Source: Phormidium sp. FACHB-1136 (GTDB taxonomy: Bacteria; Cyanobacteriota; Cyanobacteriia; Phormidesmidales; Phormidesmidaceae). Taken from it: a DNA stretch of 64,000 nucleotides. Shown one piece after another: positions 44,995-53,874 of the stretch. The notes beneath the pieces were generated by a model. It ran no database searches and had not been told where the DNA came from. It saw only the letters and a list, made by a program, of their open reading frames with translations. The position numbers and the translations under genes were made by a program. The stretch spans positions 1-64,000 of the forward strand of contig NZ_JACJRS010000007.1 in the NCBI RefSeq assembly GCF_014697375.1, written 5' to 3'. Each line of letters starts with the position of its first letter. The stretch's first letter is position 1.

Positions 44995-45294
44995 ATGGCA
45001 ACCTACAAGGTTACGCTGATCAACGAAGCTGAAGGGCTGAATACCACCATCGACGTGGATGGGGACGTGTATATTCTTGAAGCCGCTGAAGAGCAAGGTA
45101 TCGATCTGCCCTACTCCTGTCAGGCTGGGGCCTGCTCCACCTGCGCTGGCAAAATCACGGCGGGCACCGTTGATCAGTCTGATCAGTCCTTCCTGGATGA
45201 CGATCAAATCAGCGCTGGCTTCGTGCTGACCTGTGTGGCCTACCCCACCTCTGATTGCACCATCCTCACCCACCAAGAAGAAGAGCTCTACTAA
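44995..45294 (+). CDS. petF: Ferredoxin [2Fe-2S], plant type
   Basis: 99 residues, the standard length of the main photosynthetic ferredoxin. Cluster ligands are Cys42, Cys47, Cys50 ([10 protein letters not shown]) and Cys80 ([12 protein letters not shown]). Acidic ferredoxin-NADP reductase-binding residues and the conserved C terminus THQEEELY are present. It accepts electrons from photosystem I and passes them to FNR, nitrite and glutamate synthases, thioredoxin reductase and other enzymes. Start ATG 44995 with gaaagga eight bases upstream. The gene is monocistronic and ended by the strong hairpin at 45402-45440. High similarity to the major PetF suggests this is the abundant isoform, not a minor heterocyst or stress type. 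Confidence 0.97.
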   Translation: MATYKVTLINEAEGLNTTIDVDGDVYILEAAEEQGIDLPYSCQAGACSTCAGKITAGTVDQSDQSFLDDDQISAGFVLTCVAYPTSDCTILTHQEEELY

Positions 45295-45401
45295 GCGTTC
45301 CCATCGGTTGACTGGTTGCCCCTGGCTAGCGGGTAACGGGTAACGAGTGCTCTGAATCGGTGAATGTCTGGCTTTGAGAATCCAAATCAACGAGCCAATC
45401 T

Positions 45402-45440
45402 AAAAAGGACGACGCTGAATGATCAGCATCGTCCTTTTTT
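45402..45440. terminator. Strong bidirectional terminator between petF and thrS
   Basis: aaaaaggacgacgctga pairs with tcagcatcgtcctttttt over 16-17 bp with one mismatch and a 4-base loop (atga). T-runs lie at both ends in the respective orientations. It can stop petF (plus) and thrS (minus) transcripts. Confidence 0.92.
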
Positions 45441-45510
45441 AGTAAGCTGGGCCAGCATCGGCACCGACGGCTATACGCAACGCTACCAACCGCCTGAAAG
45501 GGTGGGCGGT

Positions 45511-47322
45511 CTAAAAGTCTTCCCGTTCGCGGATGGCTTGGGTGACGCGCTCAACCACCTCGCGGACGGGAGTGGCCCCTAGCTCACCCTGGGCGCGGGT
45601 GCGGATACTGAGGGTGTTGGTGTCCACTTCCTTGGCCCCAATCACCGCCATGATCGGCACTTTTGCCTTTTCGGCATTGCGTACCATTTTGCCGAGGCGG
45701 TCGCCACTGGCATCCACCACCACTCGCACACCCTGGGCCAAAAGCTGGTCGGCCACGGACTGGGCGAAGCTGGCCTGTTCCTCGGTAACGGGCAGCAGCC
45801 TCATCTGTTCGGGGGATAGCCACAGGGGGAAGTCTCCGGCGTATTCCTCAATCAAAATGCCGATCAACCGTTCCAGGGAGCCAAAGGGGGCGCGGTGGAT
45901 CATCACTGGCCGTTGGCGGGATCCATCCTCGGCCACGTATTCCAGGTCAAAGCGTTCCGGCAGGTTGTAGTCTACCTGTACGGTGCCCAGTTGCCATTCC
46001 CGATCCAGGGCATCCCGCACGATGAAGTCTAGCTTGGGGCCGTAGAAGGCCGCTTCACCAATGCCCTCAAAGTGCTGCATTCCCAGGGTTTCCACGGCGC
46101 GGCGGATGGCGTTTTCGGCCTTGTTCCAGGCGTCCTCGGAACCAATGTACTTGTCGGAAGCGGGATCCCGGAAGCTCAGCCGCGCCCGGAAGGACGTATC
46201 CAGCTTCAGCGCCCGCAGGGTGGACTGGATCAAATCCACCACCTTGAGAAATTCGTCGTCCAACTGGTCGGGGGTAACAAACAGGTGGGCATCGTCCTGG
46301 GTAAAGCCTCGCACCCGTGTCAGTCCACCCAGTTCGCCGGATTGCTCGTAGCGGTAGACGGTGCCAAACTCCGCCAAGCGCAGGGGCAATTCCCGGTAGG
46401 AGCGCAGGGAGGACTTGTAGATCTGGATGTGGAAGGGGCAGTTCATCGCCTTTAGCACAAAGCCCTCGTCCTCGGTCTCGCCCATCATGGGGAACAGGTC
46501 GTCTTTGTATTTCTGCCAGTGGCCGGAGGTTTTGAACAAATCCACCCGGCCAATGTGGGGCGTTACCACGGGCAGATAGCCCCGCTTTACCTGCTCCTGC
46601 TTCAGGAAATTTTCCAGGGTTTCCCGCAGCACGGTTCCCTTGGGCGTCCACAGGGGCAACCCTGGCCCCACCTCGTCAGCAAAAATAAACAGACCCAATT
46701 CCTTGCCCAGCTTGCGGTGATCCCGCCGTTTGGCCTCCTCCCGCCGCCGCTGATACTCCTGCAACTGTTCTGGGGTTTCCCACGCGGTGCCGTAGATGCG
46801 CTGGAGTTGTGCCCGTTTCTCGTCGCCGCGCCAGTAGGCCCCGGCCACGCTCTCCAAGTCAAAGGCTTTAGGATTCAGGTCAGCCGTGGTGGCGACGTGC
46901 GGCCCCGCACAGAGATCCCACCAGTCCTCCCCCAGGTGATACAGGGTAATGGGTTCCTGAAGGTCTTGCAGAATTTCCAGCTTGTAGGGCTCCCCTAGGG
47001 CTTCGATGCGACGCTGAGCCTCCTCCCGCGTCACGGTTTCTGGCACCACGGGCAGCTTTTTGTTGATGATCTTGATCATCTCCTTCTTAATCGCCTTCAA
47101 ATCCGCCTCGGTGAAGGGTTCCGGGCTATCGAAGTCGTAGTAGAAGCCGTAGTCGATCCAGGGGCCAATGGTGACCTGCGCCTTGGGGAACAACTTCTGC
47201 ACCGCCATCGCCATCACATGGGAAAAGGTGTGGCGAATCCGCTTCAGTGCCTCTGATTCGCTGGTGCGGGGCAGCACCATAGGCTGGCTATCGGCGGGAA
47301 CGGAGGGGGCGGAGGAAGCCAT
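45511..47322 (-). CDS. thrS: Threonine--tRNA ligase (short, without TGS domain)
   Basis: 603 residues. It lacks the N-terminal TGS domain, as usual in cyanobacteria. The editing domain is recognisable by RHTFSHVMAMAV (HxxxH) and DLCAGPHVATT (CxxxH). The class II core has motif 1 around GPGLPLWTPKGTVLRETLE, then MNCPFHIQIYKSSLRSYREL, where Cys and two His residues make the zinc site. Motif 2 lies in RLAEFGTVYRYEQSGELGGL, and motif 3 in RAPFGSLERLIGILIEE. The C-terminal anticodon-binding domain (LLPVTEEQASFAQSVADQL) follows. It charges tRNA-Thr and clears Ser-tRNA-Thr. Start ATG 47320-47322. Monocistronic, ended by the petF/thrS terminator. Confidence 0.97.
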   Translation of the reverse strand: MASSAPSVPADSQPMVLPRTSESEALKRIRHTFSHVMAMAVQKLFPKAQVTIGPWIDYGFYYDFDSPEPFTEADLKAIKKEMIKIINKKLPVVPETVTREEAQRRIEALGEPYKLEILQDLQEPITLYHLGEDWWDLCAGPHVATTADLNPKAFDLESVAGAYWRGDEKRAQLQRIYGTAWETPEQLQEYQRRREEAKRRDHRKLGKELGLFIFADEVGPGLPLWTPKGTVLRETLENFLKQEQVKRGYLPVVTPHIGRVDLFKTSGHWQKYKDDLFPMMGETEDEGFVLKAMNCPFHIQIYKSSLRSYRELPLRLAEFGTVYRYEQSGELGGLTRVRGFTQDDAHLFVTPDQLDDEFLKVVDLIQSTLRALKLDTSFRARLSFRDPASDKYIGSEDAWNKAENAIRRAVETLGMQHFEGIGEAAFYGPKLDFIVRDALDREWQLGTVQVDYNLPERFDLEYVAEDGSRQRPVMIHRAPFGSLERLIGILIEEYAGDFPLWLSPEQMRLLPVTEEQASFAQSVADQLLAQGVRVVVDASGDRLGKMVRNAEKAKVPIMAVIGAKEVDTNTLSIRTRAQGELGATPVREVVERVTQAIREREDF

Positions 47323-47766
47323 GGGTCAACAATTTGAAATATAAAAAGACTAGACCTAGTTTAGCGACTAATGTTGAGCGATTAAGCCTTCTGGACAGAT
47401 GTTCTTGGGCTAAAGTACGGGTTTCCCTACCCAAACTGGACGGCTCCCTGATCCATTGCACCCAAAATGCGCTAGGGTAGGGCTATGCTCAAGCATCCCC
47501 CTAGGCAAAAGGTGGGTTAGGTGAGTATAGTGTGGACGGCGCAATAGGTAAGTAACCCTAGTATTTATTTCTAGAGCTTACCTCTAGCACTTGAAAGCAG
47601 ATCGCACGAATCGGATTTTCTGTCATTCCAATCAACGTTTGACTGTTTTCCGTAATCTTGTGCTATCCTTGCTTCTCAGAGTGCAAGCTTAGACCTAGCG
47701 CAAGTTTCAAGTCTGTGCAGGCTAACGTTTTCACCGCAATATCGAAGAGCTTTTTTAACAGAAAAT
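47323..47766. other. Divergent promoter region of thrS and the DUF4327 gene
   Basis: 444 bases, AT-rich toward both genes. A small imperfect hairpin occurs near the thrS start (gactagacctagttt, 47348-47362). No T-box, tRNA or small open frame recognised. Confidence 0.4.
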
Positions 47767-48006
47767 ATGGTTGAACTAACTGCCGACGTAGCTGTCGTCC
47801 ACCATCCCATGGTGAAATTTCAGCGACAAGTCGAGTCTTTGGTGAAAAAGTCCAAAATGGTTAAGCCCAGCGACCCCATTTGGAAAATTGCCCTCCTGTT
47901 TGGCGATGATTGGGCACATTGGAAAAAGGAACTGGAAGAGTTTGACTTTTCCACCCAAGACCCCATCGCCGACCTGCTAGCCGTCCAAACCTGGGAAGAA
48001 GATTAG
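47767..48006 (+). CDS. DUF4327 family protein
   Basis: 79 residues. The pattern HHPMVKFQRQVESLVKK, DPIWKIALLFGDDWAHWKKEL, EEFDFSTQDPIADLLAV fits the small cyanobacterial DUF4327 family, which has two helical segments and a conserved DF...D.I.DLL end. Soluble, function unknown. Start ATG 47767, with only a weak ribosome site (cagaaaat). A terminator 186 bases beyond the stop suggests a long 3' untranslated region. Confidence 0.75.
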   Translation: MVELTADVAVVHHPMVKFQRQVESLVKKSKMVKPSDPIWKIALLFGDDWAHWKKELEEFDFSTQDPIADLLAVQTWEED

Positions 48007-48191
48007 TCTGTCCTCAAGGGGGACAGACACTTTATAGGATCAGCCGTAGGGTGCAAACGCTAAAACGAGGCTAGCGCCAACGCGACGCAATGCACCATCG
48101 AGAAATCCAACCCCAGCGGCCAAACCCAGTCAATTTGTGTGGACACACCACCACAGCCGGATCTAGCCCGATCCAATTGGGCCTAATCGAG

Positions 48192-48220
48192 ACGCTGGGG
48201 AACCGCTCTCCAGCGTTTTT
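48192..48220 (+). terminator. Rho-independent terminator after the DUF4327 gene
   Basis: acgctgg (48192-48198) pairs with ccagcgt (48210-48216), followed by ttttt at 48216-48220. It ends the DUF4327 transcript, about 190 bases after its stop. The space between could hold an untranslated RNA but I see no clear one. Confidence 0.8.
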
Positions 48221-48325
48221 GTTATTAGGATGCGATGGGCTGAAGGCCACCCCTAGGTTCGGCATACTCGCCTTAGGGATCGGTAACGAAGGGGCTAGGA
48301 TAGGGAAGCCGTATGGAGGCGACTT

Positions 48326-49264
48326 GTGTTTTTTAGCGTTGTCATTCCCACCTACAACCGTTTGCCGATTTTAGAGAAATGTCTGCGGGCGCTGGATCAG
48401 CAAACCTACGATTCCACCTTGATCGCAGGCTACGAGGTGGTGGTGGTAGACGATGGCTCCACCGATGGCACCGTGGCTTGGCTGCGGCAACACCAGGGGG
48501 AACTGCCCCATATGGTGCTGTTTGAGCAAGACCACAAAGGCCCCGCCGCCGCCCGCAACCTGGGGGTTGAAAAAGCCCAGGGCGACACGATTATCTTTAT
48601 CGACAGCGATTTGGTGGTGTTGGAAGGCTTTTTGCAATCCCACGCCGCCGCCCTGCAAGTGGCCCAGGCCCAGGCGGGTCACGACCGCTTTTTTACCTAC
48701 GGACGGGTGGTGAATACGGCCAATTTCGACAACCCCACTAGCGAACCCTACAAAATCACCGACTATTCCCAGGCCTTTTTTGCCACGGGCAACGTTGCCA
48801 TTGCCAAGCGCTGGCTGATGGAAGCGGGCCTATTTGACACCCAGTTCACCCTCTACGGCTGGGAAGACTTGGAATTGGGGGTGCGGCTGAAAAACCTGGG
48901 CCTGTCTCTGATCAAAGTCCCGGAAGCGGTGGGCTACCACTGGCACCCGCCCTTTGCACTGGAAGACGTGCCCTCATTGATTGACAAGGAAATTCAGCGG
49001 GGTCGCATGGGGGTTCTGTTCTACCAAAAACACCCCACCCGCGAAGTGCGCATGATGATTCAAATGACCGGGCTGCACCGAATTCTATGGGGTGTGCTCT
49101 CCCTCGGCGGACGGCTGAACGAACACACCCTTGCCCCCCTATTGCGCTGGCTGATTGCCCAGGGGAAACCCCAACTCGCCCTGGAAGTGGCGCGAGTATT
49201 CCTCAACTGGTACAACGTCCAGGGGGTCTACGCCGCCTACGCCGAAATGCAGCAGGAAGGATAA
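48326..49264 (+). CDS. GT2-family glycosyltransferase
   Basis: 312 residues with GTG start at 48326 and ggagg (48314-48318) seven bases upstream. GT-A motifs: VVIPTYNRLPILEKCLRALD, VVVVDDGSTDGTVAWL, GPAAARNLGVEKAQGDTIIF, the DXD-type site FIDSDLVVLEG, and GWEDLELGVRLKNLGL (acceptor ED motif). The C-terminal part has HWHPPFALEDVPSLI and further helices, without a clear membrane anchor. It transfers a sugar to lipid-linked or polysaccharide acceptors; the specific substrate is unknown. Alone on the plus strand, preceded by a terminator, and convergent with the NACHT gene. Confidence 0.88.
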   Translation: MFFSVVIPTYNRLPILEKCLRALDQQTYDSTLIAGYEVVVVDDGSTDGTVAWLRQHQGELPHMVLFEQDHKGPAAARNLGVEKAQGDTIIFIDSDLVVLEGFLQSHAAALQVAQAQAGHDRFFTYGRVVNTANFDNPTSEPYKITDYSQAFFATGNVAIAKRWLMEAGLFDTQFTLYGWEDLELGVRLKNLGLSLIKVPEAVGYHWHPPFALEDVPSLIDKEIQRGRMGVLFYQKHPTREVRMMIQMTGLHRILWGVLSLGGRLNEHTLAPLLRWLIAQGKPQLALEVARVFLNWYNVQGVYAAYAEMQQEG

Positions 49265-49304
49265 AGGCAGCGGAAAGGATAGCCACACGAGAAGGGTGTG
49301 GAGC

Positions 49305-51176
49305 CTATAGGGTCGTCCAGCGATCCCTCAGGAGGGGATGGATGAACTGGTAGCGACGGCCCACCCGTTGCAGCAGATGATATTCGCAGCAGGTATCCAG
49401 AAAACGGGCATAGTTCCAGGGAATGGCGTTGGCTTTAAACAGCACTAGACGCAGGGCAAAATGCTGGGCACAGATGAGGGCGCTATCGAAAATAGTGGCC
49501 CAGAGGGTAATCGATCCAATGATTTTTAAGCTGTGAATGAAGGTAGTTATTTCAATCGGAATTGGCCCTGGTAGTGGGCTAAACCAAACCAGTGGAGCGA
49601 CCTTGAGAAACAGCAAAAAGGGTAGAAAGATAACGGTGGTTCTGAGTAAATAAAGCAGAGCAGACTGAATGCCTTGATTAGGCTGGGCATGAACCAAAAT
49701 ATCCGACTCTAGATAGCGATTGACTTTGGCGACCAGGCTACCAAGCAACCAGCTTGGCAGGGCTACGGTAGCGCGAGCCAGGACAATCACAAGCATACCG
49801 ATTAGGAAAACAAAAATCCCTCTCACAACGCCCTGCCCACCGAGGGCAGCCAGGAGTCCAATGATGAGGGCAAAAATCACGAGGTAGTTAATTTGCCGAA
49901 CAAAAATAAACCGCATAAGACCAATGGTGTCGGCTTGGATATGGAGGGGATCAATGGCATCATCACCTCGCCTAAGAATGAACAGACTGGTAATACAACT
50001 CAGTGCAAAAATCCCAGATCCAGGGCCAATAAATAGCCCAAATACTAGGCCACCCATCCAACCAAAAAATAGCCCCCCTAGCACCGTGTATTGAATAGTC
50101 TGGCGGCGGTTTCTGAGTAGGTTAGGCTGCATTCTATCAATGGAAAATTCATGTTCGGCCTGCTCATTAATATGTCGGGCCAGCCAGCCCAGCCAGTGCC
50201 GCATATTCTGGGCAGAAATCGGGTATTTAGGGGGCGAACCTAGGGTTGTTGGATGATGCAATTGCTGCTGAATAAAGCGATCCAGCACCGTGTTTTGTTG
50301 GGCCTCGTTAGCGAGGTCGGTATCCCAGTCTGCGGGATCGAAGTGAGAATACGTCGCGATCAGTAGATTAAGCCAAAGGGGGATCTGCACTAGGGGTAGC
50401 CATGCGGGCCATCGCTGCACCTCAACCCAAAGGGCATCCTGTTGGAGAACCGTGAGGTAGGCTTCAACTTGAACGGGAGTGAGTGGCTCTAACCTGAGGT
50501 GGGTTGGGAGGGCGAGGGTGTTGGGGCTGGGGTCGGTATCGTGGCCACCGCAGCAAATCACCAAGGGACGGAGGGGCTGGCTGAGCCAAGCGTTGAGGGC
50601 GAGGATGGCGGCTTCGTGGCGATGGGGGGCCAGATCATCGAAGCCATCCAGCATCGGTAACAGACGGTTGGCCCCTAGCCAGTGATGGGCCAGGGATCGC
50701 GATACGCCATACTTCACCTGCAACTCCAGCCGCAGCCAGTCCTCCAGGGATTGGGCCTCGGCATCCCAGGAGGCGAGGTGAAAGAGGACGGGTAGGGGGC
50801 ACGTGGAATCTTGCTGGGCTTGCTGAAGGAGATCTGCCGCCAGTTCCAGCAGTAGGGTGGTTTTGCCGATGCCCGCTGGGCCTGAAATCTGCAACCTGGG
50901 GTGGGTGACCTGGATCACCCCTTGGGCCAACGCCTTCCCGTCGATCTCGTCGATCTGGGTGGGCTGGGTATCGAGGAATAGGGATCCCCGGCGAGGCAGT
51001 ACTAGAGGGGGATCGTCTGTGCCCAGGATTTGCCAAAGACGCTGGTGTAGGGATTGTTCTAGGCGATGGTGAACTTCTTGTCTGACCCCTGCCAGCAAAA
51101 GCCCCTCACAGGTCAACGGATCCCGCTGGGGAGCAAGGCGCTGGGGGACGGCGGCGATGAGGTTTGGCACTCTCAT
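49305..51176 (-). CDS. Membrane-bound NACHT-type NTPase
   Basis: 623 residues. STAND-type NTPase: P-loop at 99-107 (GPAGIGKTTLLLELA), Walker B with NACHT-type Asp/Gly/Asp at 171-181 (RLLPMLDGFDD), then a sensor region (RPLVICCGGHDTD). From about 355 to 545 come hydrophobic segments (YTVLGGLFFGWMGGLVFGLF, LVIFALIIGLLAALGG, GIFVFLIGMLVIVLARATVA, TVIFLPFLLFLKVAPLVW). The C-terminal ~40 residues, NAIPWNYARFLDTCCEYHLL then RRYQFIHPLLRDRW, match the end module of bacterial NACHT membrane proteins. No leucine-rich or WD repeats are present. The start ATG overlaps the lipase stop by 4 bases (ATGA), so the two proteins are made together. NACHT NTPases sense and oligomerise, often in defence or cell death; the signal here is unknown. 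Confidence 0.85.
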   Translation of the reverse strand: MRVPNLIAAVPQRLAPQRDPLTCEGLLLAGVRQEVHHRLEQSLHQRLWQILGTDDPPLVLPRRGSLFLDTQPTQIDEIDGKALAQGVIQVTHPRLQISGPAGIGKTTLLLELAADLLQQAQQDSTCPLPVLFHLASWDAEAQSLEDWLRLELQVKYGVSRSLAHHWLGANRLLPMLDGFDDLAPHRHEAAILALNAWLSQPLRPLVICCGGHDTDPSPNTLALPTHLRLEPLTPVQVEAYLTVLQQDALWVEVQRWPAWLPLVQIPLWLNLLIATYSHFDPADWDTDLANEAQQNTVLDRFIQQQLHHPTTLGSPPKYPISAQNMRHWLGWLARHINEQAEHEFSIDRMQPNLLRNRRQTIQYTVLGGLFFGWMGGLVFGLFIGPGSGIFALSCITSLFILRRGDDAIDPLHIQADTIGLMRFIFVRQINYLVIFALIIGLLAALGGQGVVRGIFVFLIGMLVIVLARATVALPSWLLGSLVAKVNRYLESDILVHAQPNQGIQSALLYLLRTTVIFLPFLLFLKVAPLVWFSPLPGPIPIEITTFIHSLKIIGSITLWATIFDSALICAQHFALRLVLFKANAIPWNYARFLDTCCEYHLLQRVGRRYQFIHPLLRDRWTTL

Positions 51177-52360
51177 CCTTGCCTCAAGTCCAGCGGCAAG
51201 TTCACAAATTGACCGTTATTGGGAATTTCGGCCTGTTGACCAATGGCGTTACGATACACGTCGATTAAATGGTTGGGGGCAATATCCCCATGGTGAGACA
51301 GGAACGACCACTGTTCGCCCGCGTGCATAAAGTTGACAATCAGCAGATTACTGAGGGGCGTCATCGGCACCATGTCGGCCAGGTTCACCACCCGGTAGTG
51401 GTTGGGCAAGAGCTTGCTGTGGTTTTCCACAAAGGTGAGGTCGCCGACGCGGGGGGTGCCGTAGGTGTAGATATGCAGGTTGGGCTGAAAGTCGGGATAG
51501 TGCAATGCCATATCCATCGCCGCCAGGTTGGCCAGGGCACCGCCGAGACTGTGGCCCGAAATCACTAGGGGTTTGGCGGGATCTAGGGTTTGCACTGCCG
51601 CCCTAACGGCCTCGGCTAATTGCTTGAAGTACAGGGTGTGGAAGCCCAGATGCACCTGACCCAGGGGTTCATCCGTCAGCGGGTTCACATAGCTCCGTTG
51701 CAACGTCAGCAGGTCGCCCAGGATTTCCAGCCGCCGCTGGGTGCCCCGAAACATCAGCAGGTTAAACGCCTCGGAGGTCAGCAAAAACCCGTAATACACC
51801 GAAACGGTCTGGTCAATTTGCACCGCCTGTTCCACCTGTTGTTCGATGGCATGCTTGGTGCGCTCGAGCCGCCGTTGCAGACTGGGGGCATCCTCTGCCT
51901 CCGCCATTAGTTCTGCTAGGGGCACCTCAAAGCGAATCCGCTCCTGGGCCTGCTCCAACGCTTTGAACGAGGCCACCTGTTGAAAAGCCCCAAATCCCGC
52001 TTCAGGATAAAACAACAGTTGATCAATCTGGCCGTCATAATCCGCCTGGTATTTGCCCTGGAAATATTGCAGCGTGGCCAGCTTAGCCGCCACAATCAAC
52101 TGCTTTGACCAATCGCGATTGTAGGGCTGCGTGGGTGACTGAAGGTTCACCGGGGTTTGCCCCGTAGCCAGCTTTTGCGTGGATTCTAAATCGGCCTGGT
52201 AGGCTTGCTGCACCAAATCTTGGGGGTCATACAACGCCTCTAGGGCCGCCTGTTCGGCCTCAGCCGCACGTTGTTTTAAGGTATTGCGGCCCATAATGGT
52301 TGCCACGGAAGCCCCCAACCCGCCCCAGAGAGCCTGTCGTCGCTTAAATTTCATGGGCAT
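51173..52360 (-). CDS. Class 3 lipase, predicted Tat-exported
   Basis: 395 residues. The N terminus KFKRRQALWGGLGASVATIM fits a twin-arginine signal. After a helical region (27-230) comes the alpha/beta-hydrolase core. The nucleophile elbow is GHSLGG with Ser271. The acid is probably Asp329 in NLADMVP and the base His364 in APNHLIDVY. HIYTYGTPRVGD is the typical class 3 (PF01764) strand. It would hydrolyse lipid esters or acylglycerols outside the cytoplasm. It sits between the upstream membrane protein (17-base overlap) and the downstream NACHT gene (4-base overlap). The long N-terminal helical extension is unusual for lipases and might be a partner-binding or autoinhibitory part. Confidence 0.85.
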   Translation of the reverse strand: MPMKFKRRQALWGGLGASVATIMGRNTLKQRAAEAEQAALEALYDPQDLVQQAYQADLESTQKLATGQTPVNLQSPTQPYNRDWSKQLIVAAKLATLQYFQGKYQADYDGQIDQLLFYPEAGFGAFQQVASFKALEQAQERIRFEVPLAELMAEAEDAPSLQRRLERTKHAIEQQVEQAVQIDQTVSVYYGFLLTSEAFNLLMFRGTQRRLEILGDLLTLQRSYVNPLTDEPLGQVHLGFHTLYFKQLAEAVRAAVQTLDPAKPLVISGHSLGGALANLAAMDMALHYPDFQPNLHIYTYGTPRVGDLTFVENHSKLLPNHYRVVNLADMVPMTPLSNLLIVNFMHAGEQWSFLSHHGDIAPNHLIDVYRNAIGQQAEIPNNGQFVNLPLDLRQG

Positions 52361-52784
52361 TTCCCCCCTCCTCGGCTAGCCCTGGGGTGGCCGAACAGCC
52401 TGGAGGTAGCGCACTCAGATAGCAATGGTTAACCGCCTGACCCACCGACCAAAACAGGGCAAAAAAGGCGAACCCTGGGGCCAACCCCGCCAGCTCCGGT
52501 ACCCGCACCCCCAGAGCCATGCCGAAAAACAATGCCGCAACACTGAGCAACACCGCCCCAGTAAGACCCGCTAACACACTCAGTTTGGCCACCGCATCCG
52601 GGGTGTAGCCCCGCCACAGGCGCAGAATACCCCGCACCATCAGGCCCATCAACACAGGCAGCAGGATAATTTTGACGACGAAGCTGTAGGGGATGGGCAA
52701 CAGCGCCACCAACGCCGCCCCCAGGGCATAGTCCACTATCAGCCCCCTCGCTCGGTGATTGAGGCTGGCGGCGGAGTGGGGCAC
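52344..52784 (-). CDS. Small polytopic membrane protein, first gene of lipase-NACHT unit
   Basis: 146 residues with GTG start at 52782-52784. At least four hydrophobic segments: YALGAALVALLPIPYSFVVK, IILLPVLMGLMVRGIL, VLAGLTGAVLLSVAALFFGM, LAPGFAFFALFWSVGQAV. The YALGAALVALLPIPYSF pattern faintly resembles DUF697/EcsC helices but I cannot assign a family. The C terminus is Cys/Pro-rich (CYLSALPPGCSATPG). Its last 17 bases overlap the lipase start, so translation is coupled. Given the order it could be an anchor, channel or immunity-like partner of the lipase. Confidence 0.65.
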   Translation of the reverse strand: MPHSAASLNHRARGLIVDYALGAALVALLPIPYSFVVKIILLPVLMGLMVRGILRLWRGYTPDAVAKLSVLAGLTGAVLLSVAALFFGMALGVRVPELAGLAPGFAFFALFWSVGQAVNHCYLSALPPGCSATPGLAEEGGNAHEI

Positions 52785-53188
52785 TGTGGGTTAATCCTTT
52801 AGCGTCAAGGGCTCATGCTTAATATATATATCAGCGACCTCCCAAAATCCAATCCTTGCCTCGAATCCGATGATTTTGCCTCAGTGAATGAAGTGAAACC
52901 CTTACAGGGCAACCTGGGAGCGGTAGCGGCCTTTGGCATCGCTACCATTGCCGTTTACCATCGCCAATGATCTGTTGAGCTTTGCCACCGTTGTGGCTAC
53001 CTCCCTCACCTACGGAGCCACTGCCGAAACCCTGACAACCTCGACCGTATGGGCCTTGTGACGGATAAATCTCAATGGCTTGGGTTAAGTTGGGAGGATT
53101 GGTGAGAATATACTAGGGCACTTTCGAGCCTTTCTGGAGGTATTGTCGCTTCCAGTCAGTCACCAGACTCAAGGATCCAAACCCTACG
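52785..53188. other. Intergenic region with possible gene remnant
   Basis: 404 bases. It holds the upstream control region of the lipase-NACHT unit (read leftward), an AT-rich tract with atatatat at 52820-52829 that could serve as a promoter core, and the possible membrane-protein remnant at 52884-53061. Before the wcaF-like gene is aagga at 53171-53175. Confidence 0.4.
52884..53061 (+). pseudogene. Possible frameshifted membrane-protein remnant
   Basis: Frame one (52884-52970) gives NEVKPLQGNLGAVAAFGIAT-type residues and stops. A second overlapping frame continues NDLLSFATVVATSLTYGATA-type residues to a stop at 53061. Both read as hydrophobic helix fragments. It could be a decayed gene or simply non-coding sequence. 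No family recognised. Confidence 0.25.
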
Positions 53189-53770
53189 ATGACCAAGCCC
53201 TGGGTGCAACTGAATACCTACGATCAGTCCTGGTATGACCCAGGTCGGTCTAAGGGGGTGATTTTGTGGTGGTGGCTGCTGCAAGGGGTGATCTTTCCCC
53301 TCACGCTCCACGGTCACCATGCCCCCCGACGGTGGCTATTGCGGCAGTTTGGGGCCACGGTGGGCAAGGGGGTGATGATCCGCCCCACGGCCCGATTTAC
53401 CTATCCCTGGAAAATTACCATTGGCGACTATAGTTGGATTGGCGATGACGTGGTGCTCTACAGCCTAGGGCCAATCACCATTGGCGATCACTGTGTGGTG
53501 TCCCAAAATAGCTACCTCTGCACTGGAAGTCACGATGTGGGCGACCCCCAGTTTGGCCTTCAGGTGGCCCCCGTGGTGTTGGAAAATGGTGTCTGGGTGG
53601 CGGCGGATTGCTTCCTGGCCCCTGGGGTCACGGTGGGGGCCAATAGTGTCGTTGGCGTCCGCAGCACGGTGTTTCAGTCGCTGCCCCCTGGCCACATTTG
53701 CTACGGCAACCCCTGTCGCGCTGTGCAACCCAGAGTTATGAAAACCCCGCCTCAGCCATCGGAACCCTAA
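53189..53770 (+). CDS. WcaF-like hexapeptide-repeat acyltransferase
   Basis: 193 residues. Left-handed beta-helix repeats are visible from about 55 to 165: GKGVMIRP, ITIGDYSWIGDDVVLYS, ITIGDHCVVSQNSYLCTG, VVLENGVWVAADCFLAPGVT, VGANSVVGVRSTVFQSLP. The catalytic histidine is in SHDVGDPQF, and the GNPCRAVQPR end is typical. The N-terminal PWVQLNTYDQSWYDPGRSKG is the mark of the colanic-acid WcaF subgroup that acetylates surface polysaccharide sugars using acetyl-CoA. Native substrate unknown. No glycosyltransferase is directly next to it; one is 4 kb away. Confidence 0.88.
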   Translation: MTKPWVQLNTYDQSWYDPGRSKGVILWWWLLQGVIFPLTLHGHHAPRRWLLRQFGATVGKGVMIRPTARFTYPWKITIGDYSWIGDDVVLYSLGPITIGDHCVVSQNSYLCTGSHDVGDPQFGLQVAPVVLENGVWVAADCFLAPGVTVGANSVVGVRSTVFQSLPPGHICYGNPCRAVQPRVMKTPPQPSEP

Positions 53771-53874
53771 CGCCAAGGCAAGGGCCAACTAACGCAGCAG
53801 CGATGCCACCAACGCGCTGGAAAACCCAGCCGCAGGGAGCATTCGCGTCAGCTAGACCACTTCATACCGATCAT

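Noticed and set aside
53771-53874. tRNA or small RNA between wcaF-like gene and ccsA
   Set aside because: No GTTCRA-type T-loop with matching acceptor stem; none found elsewhere in the window either.
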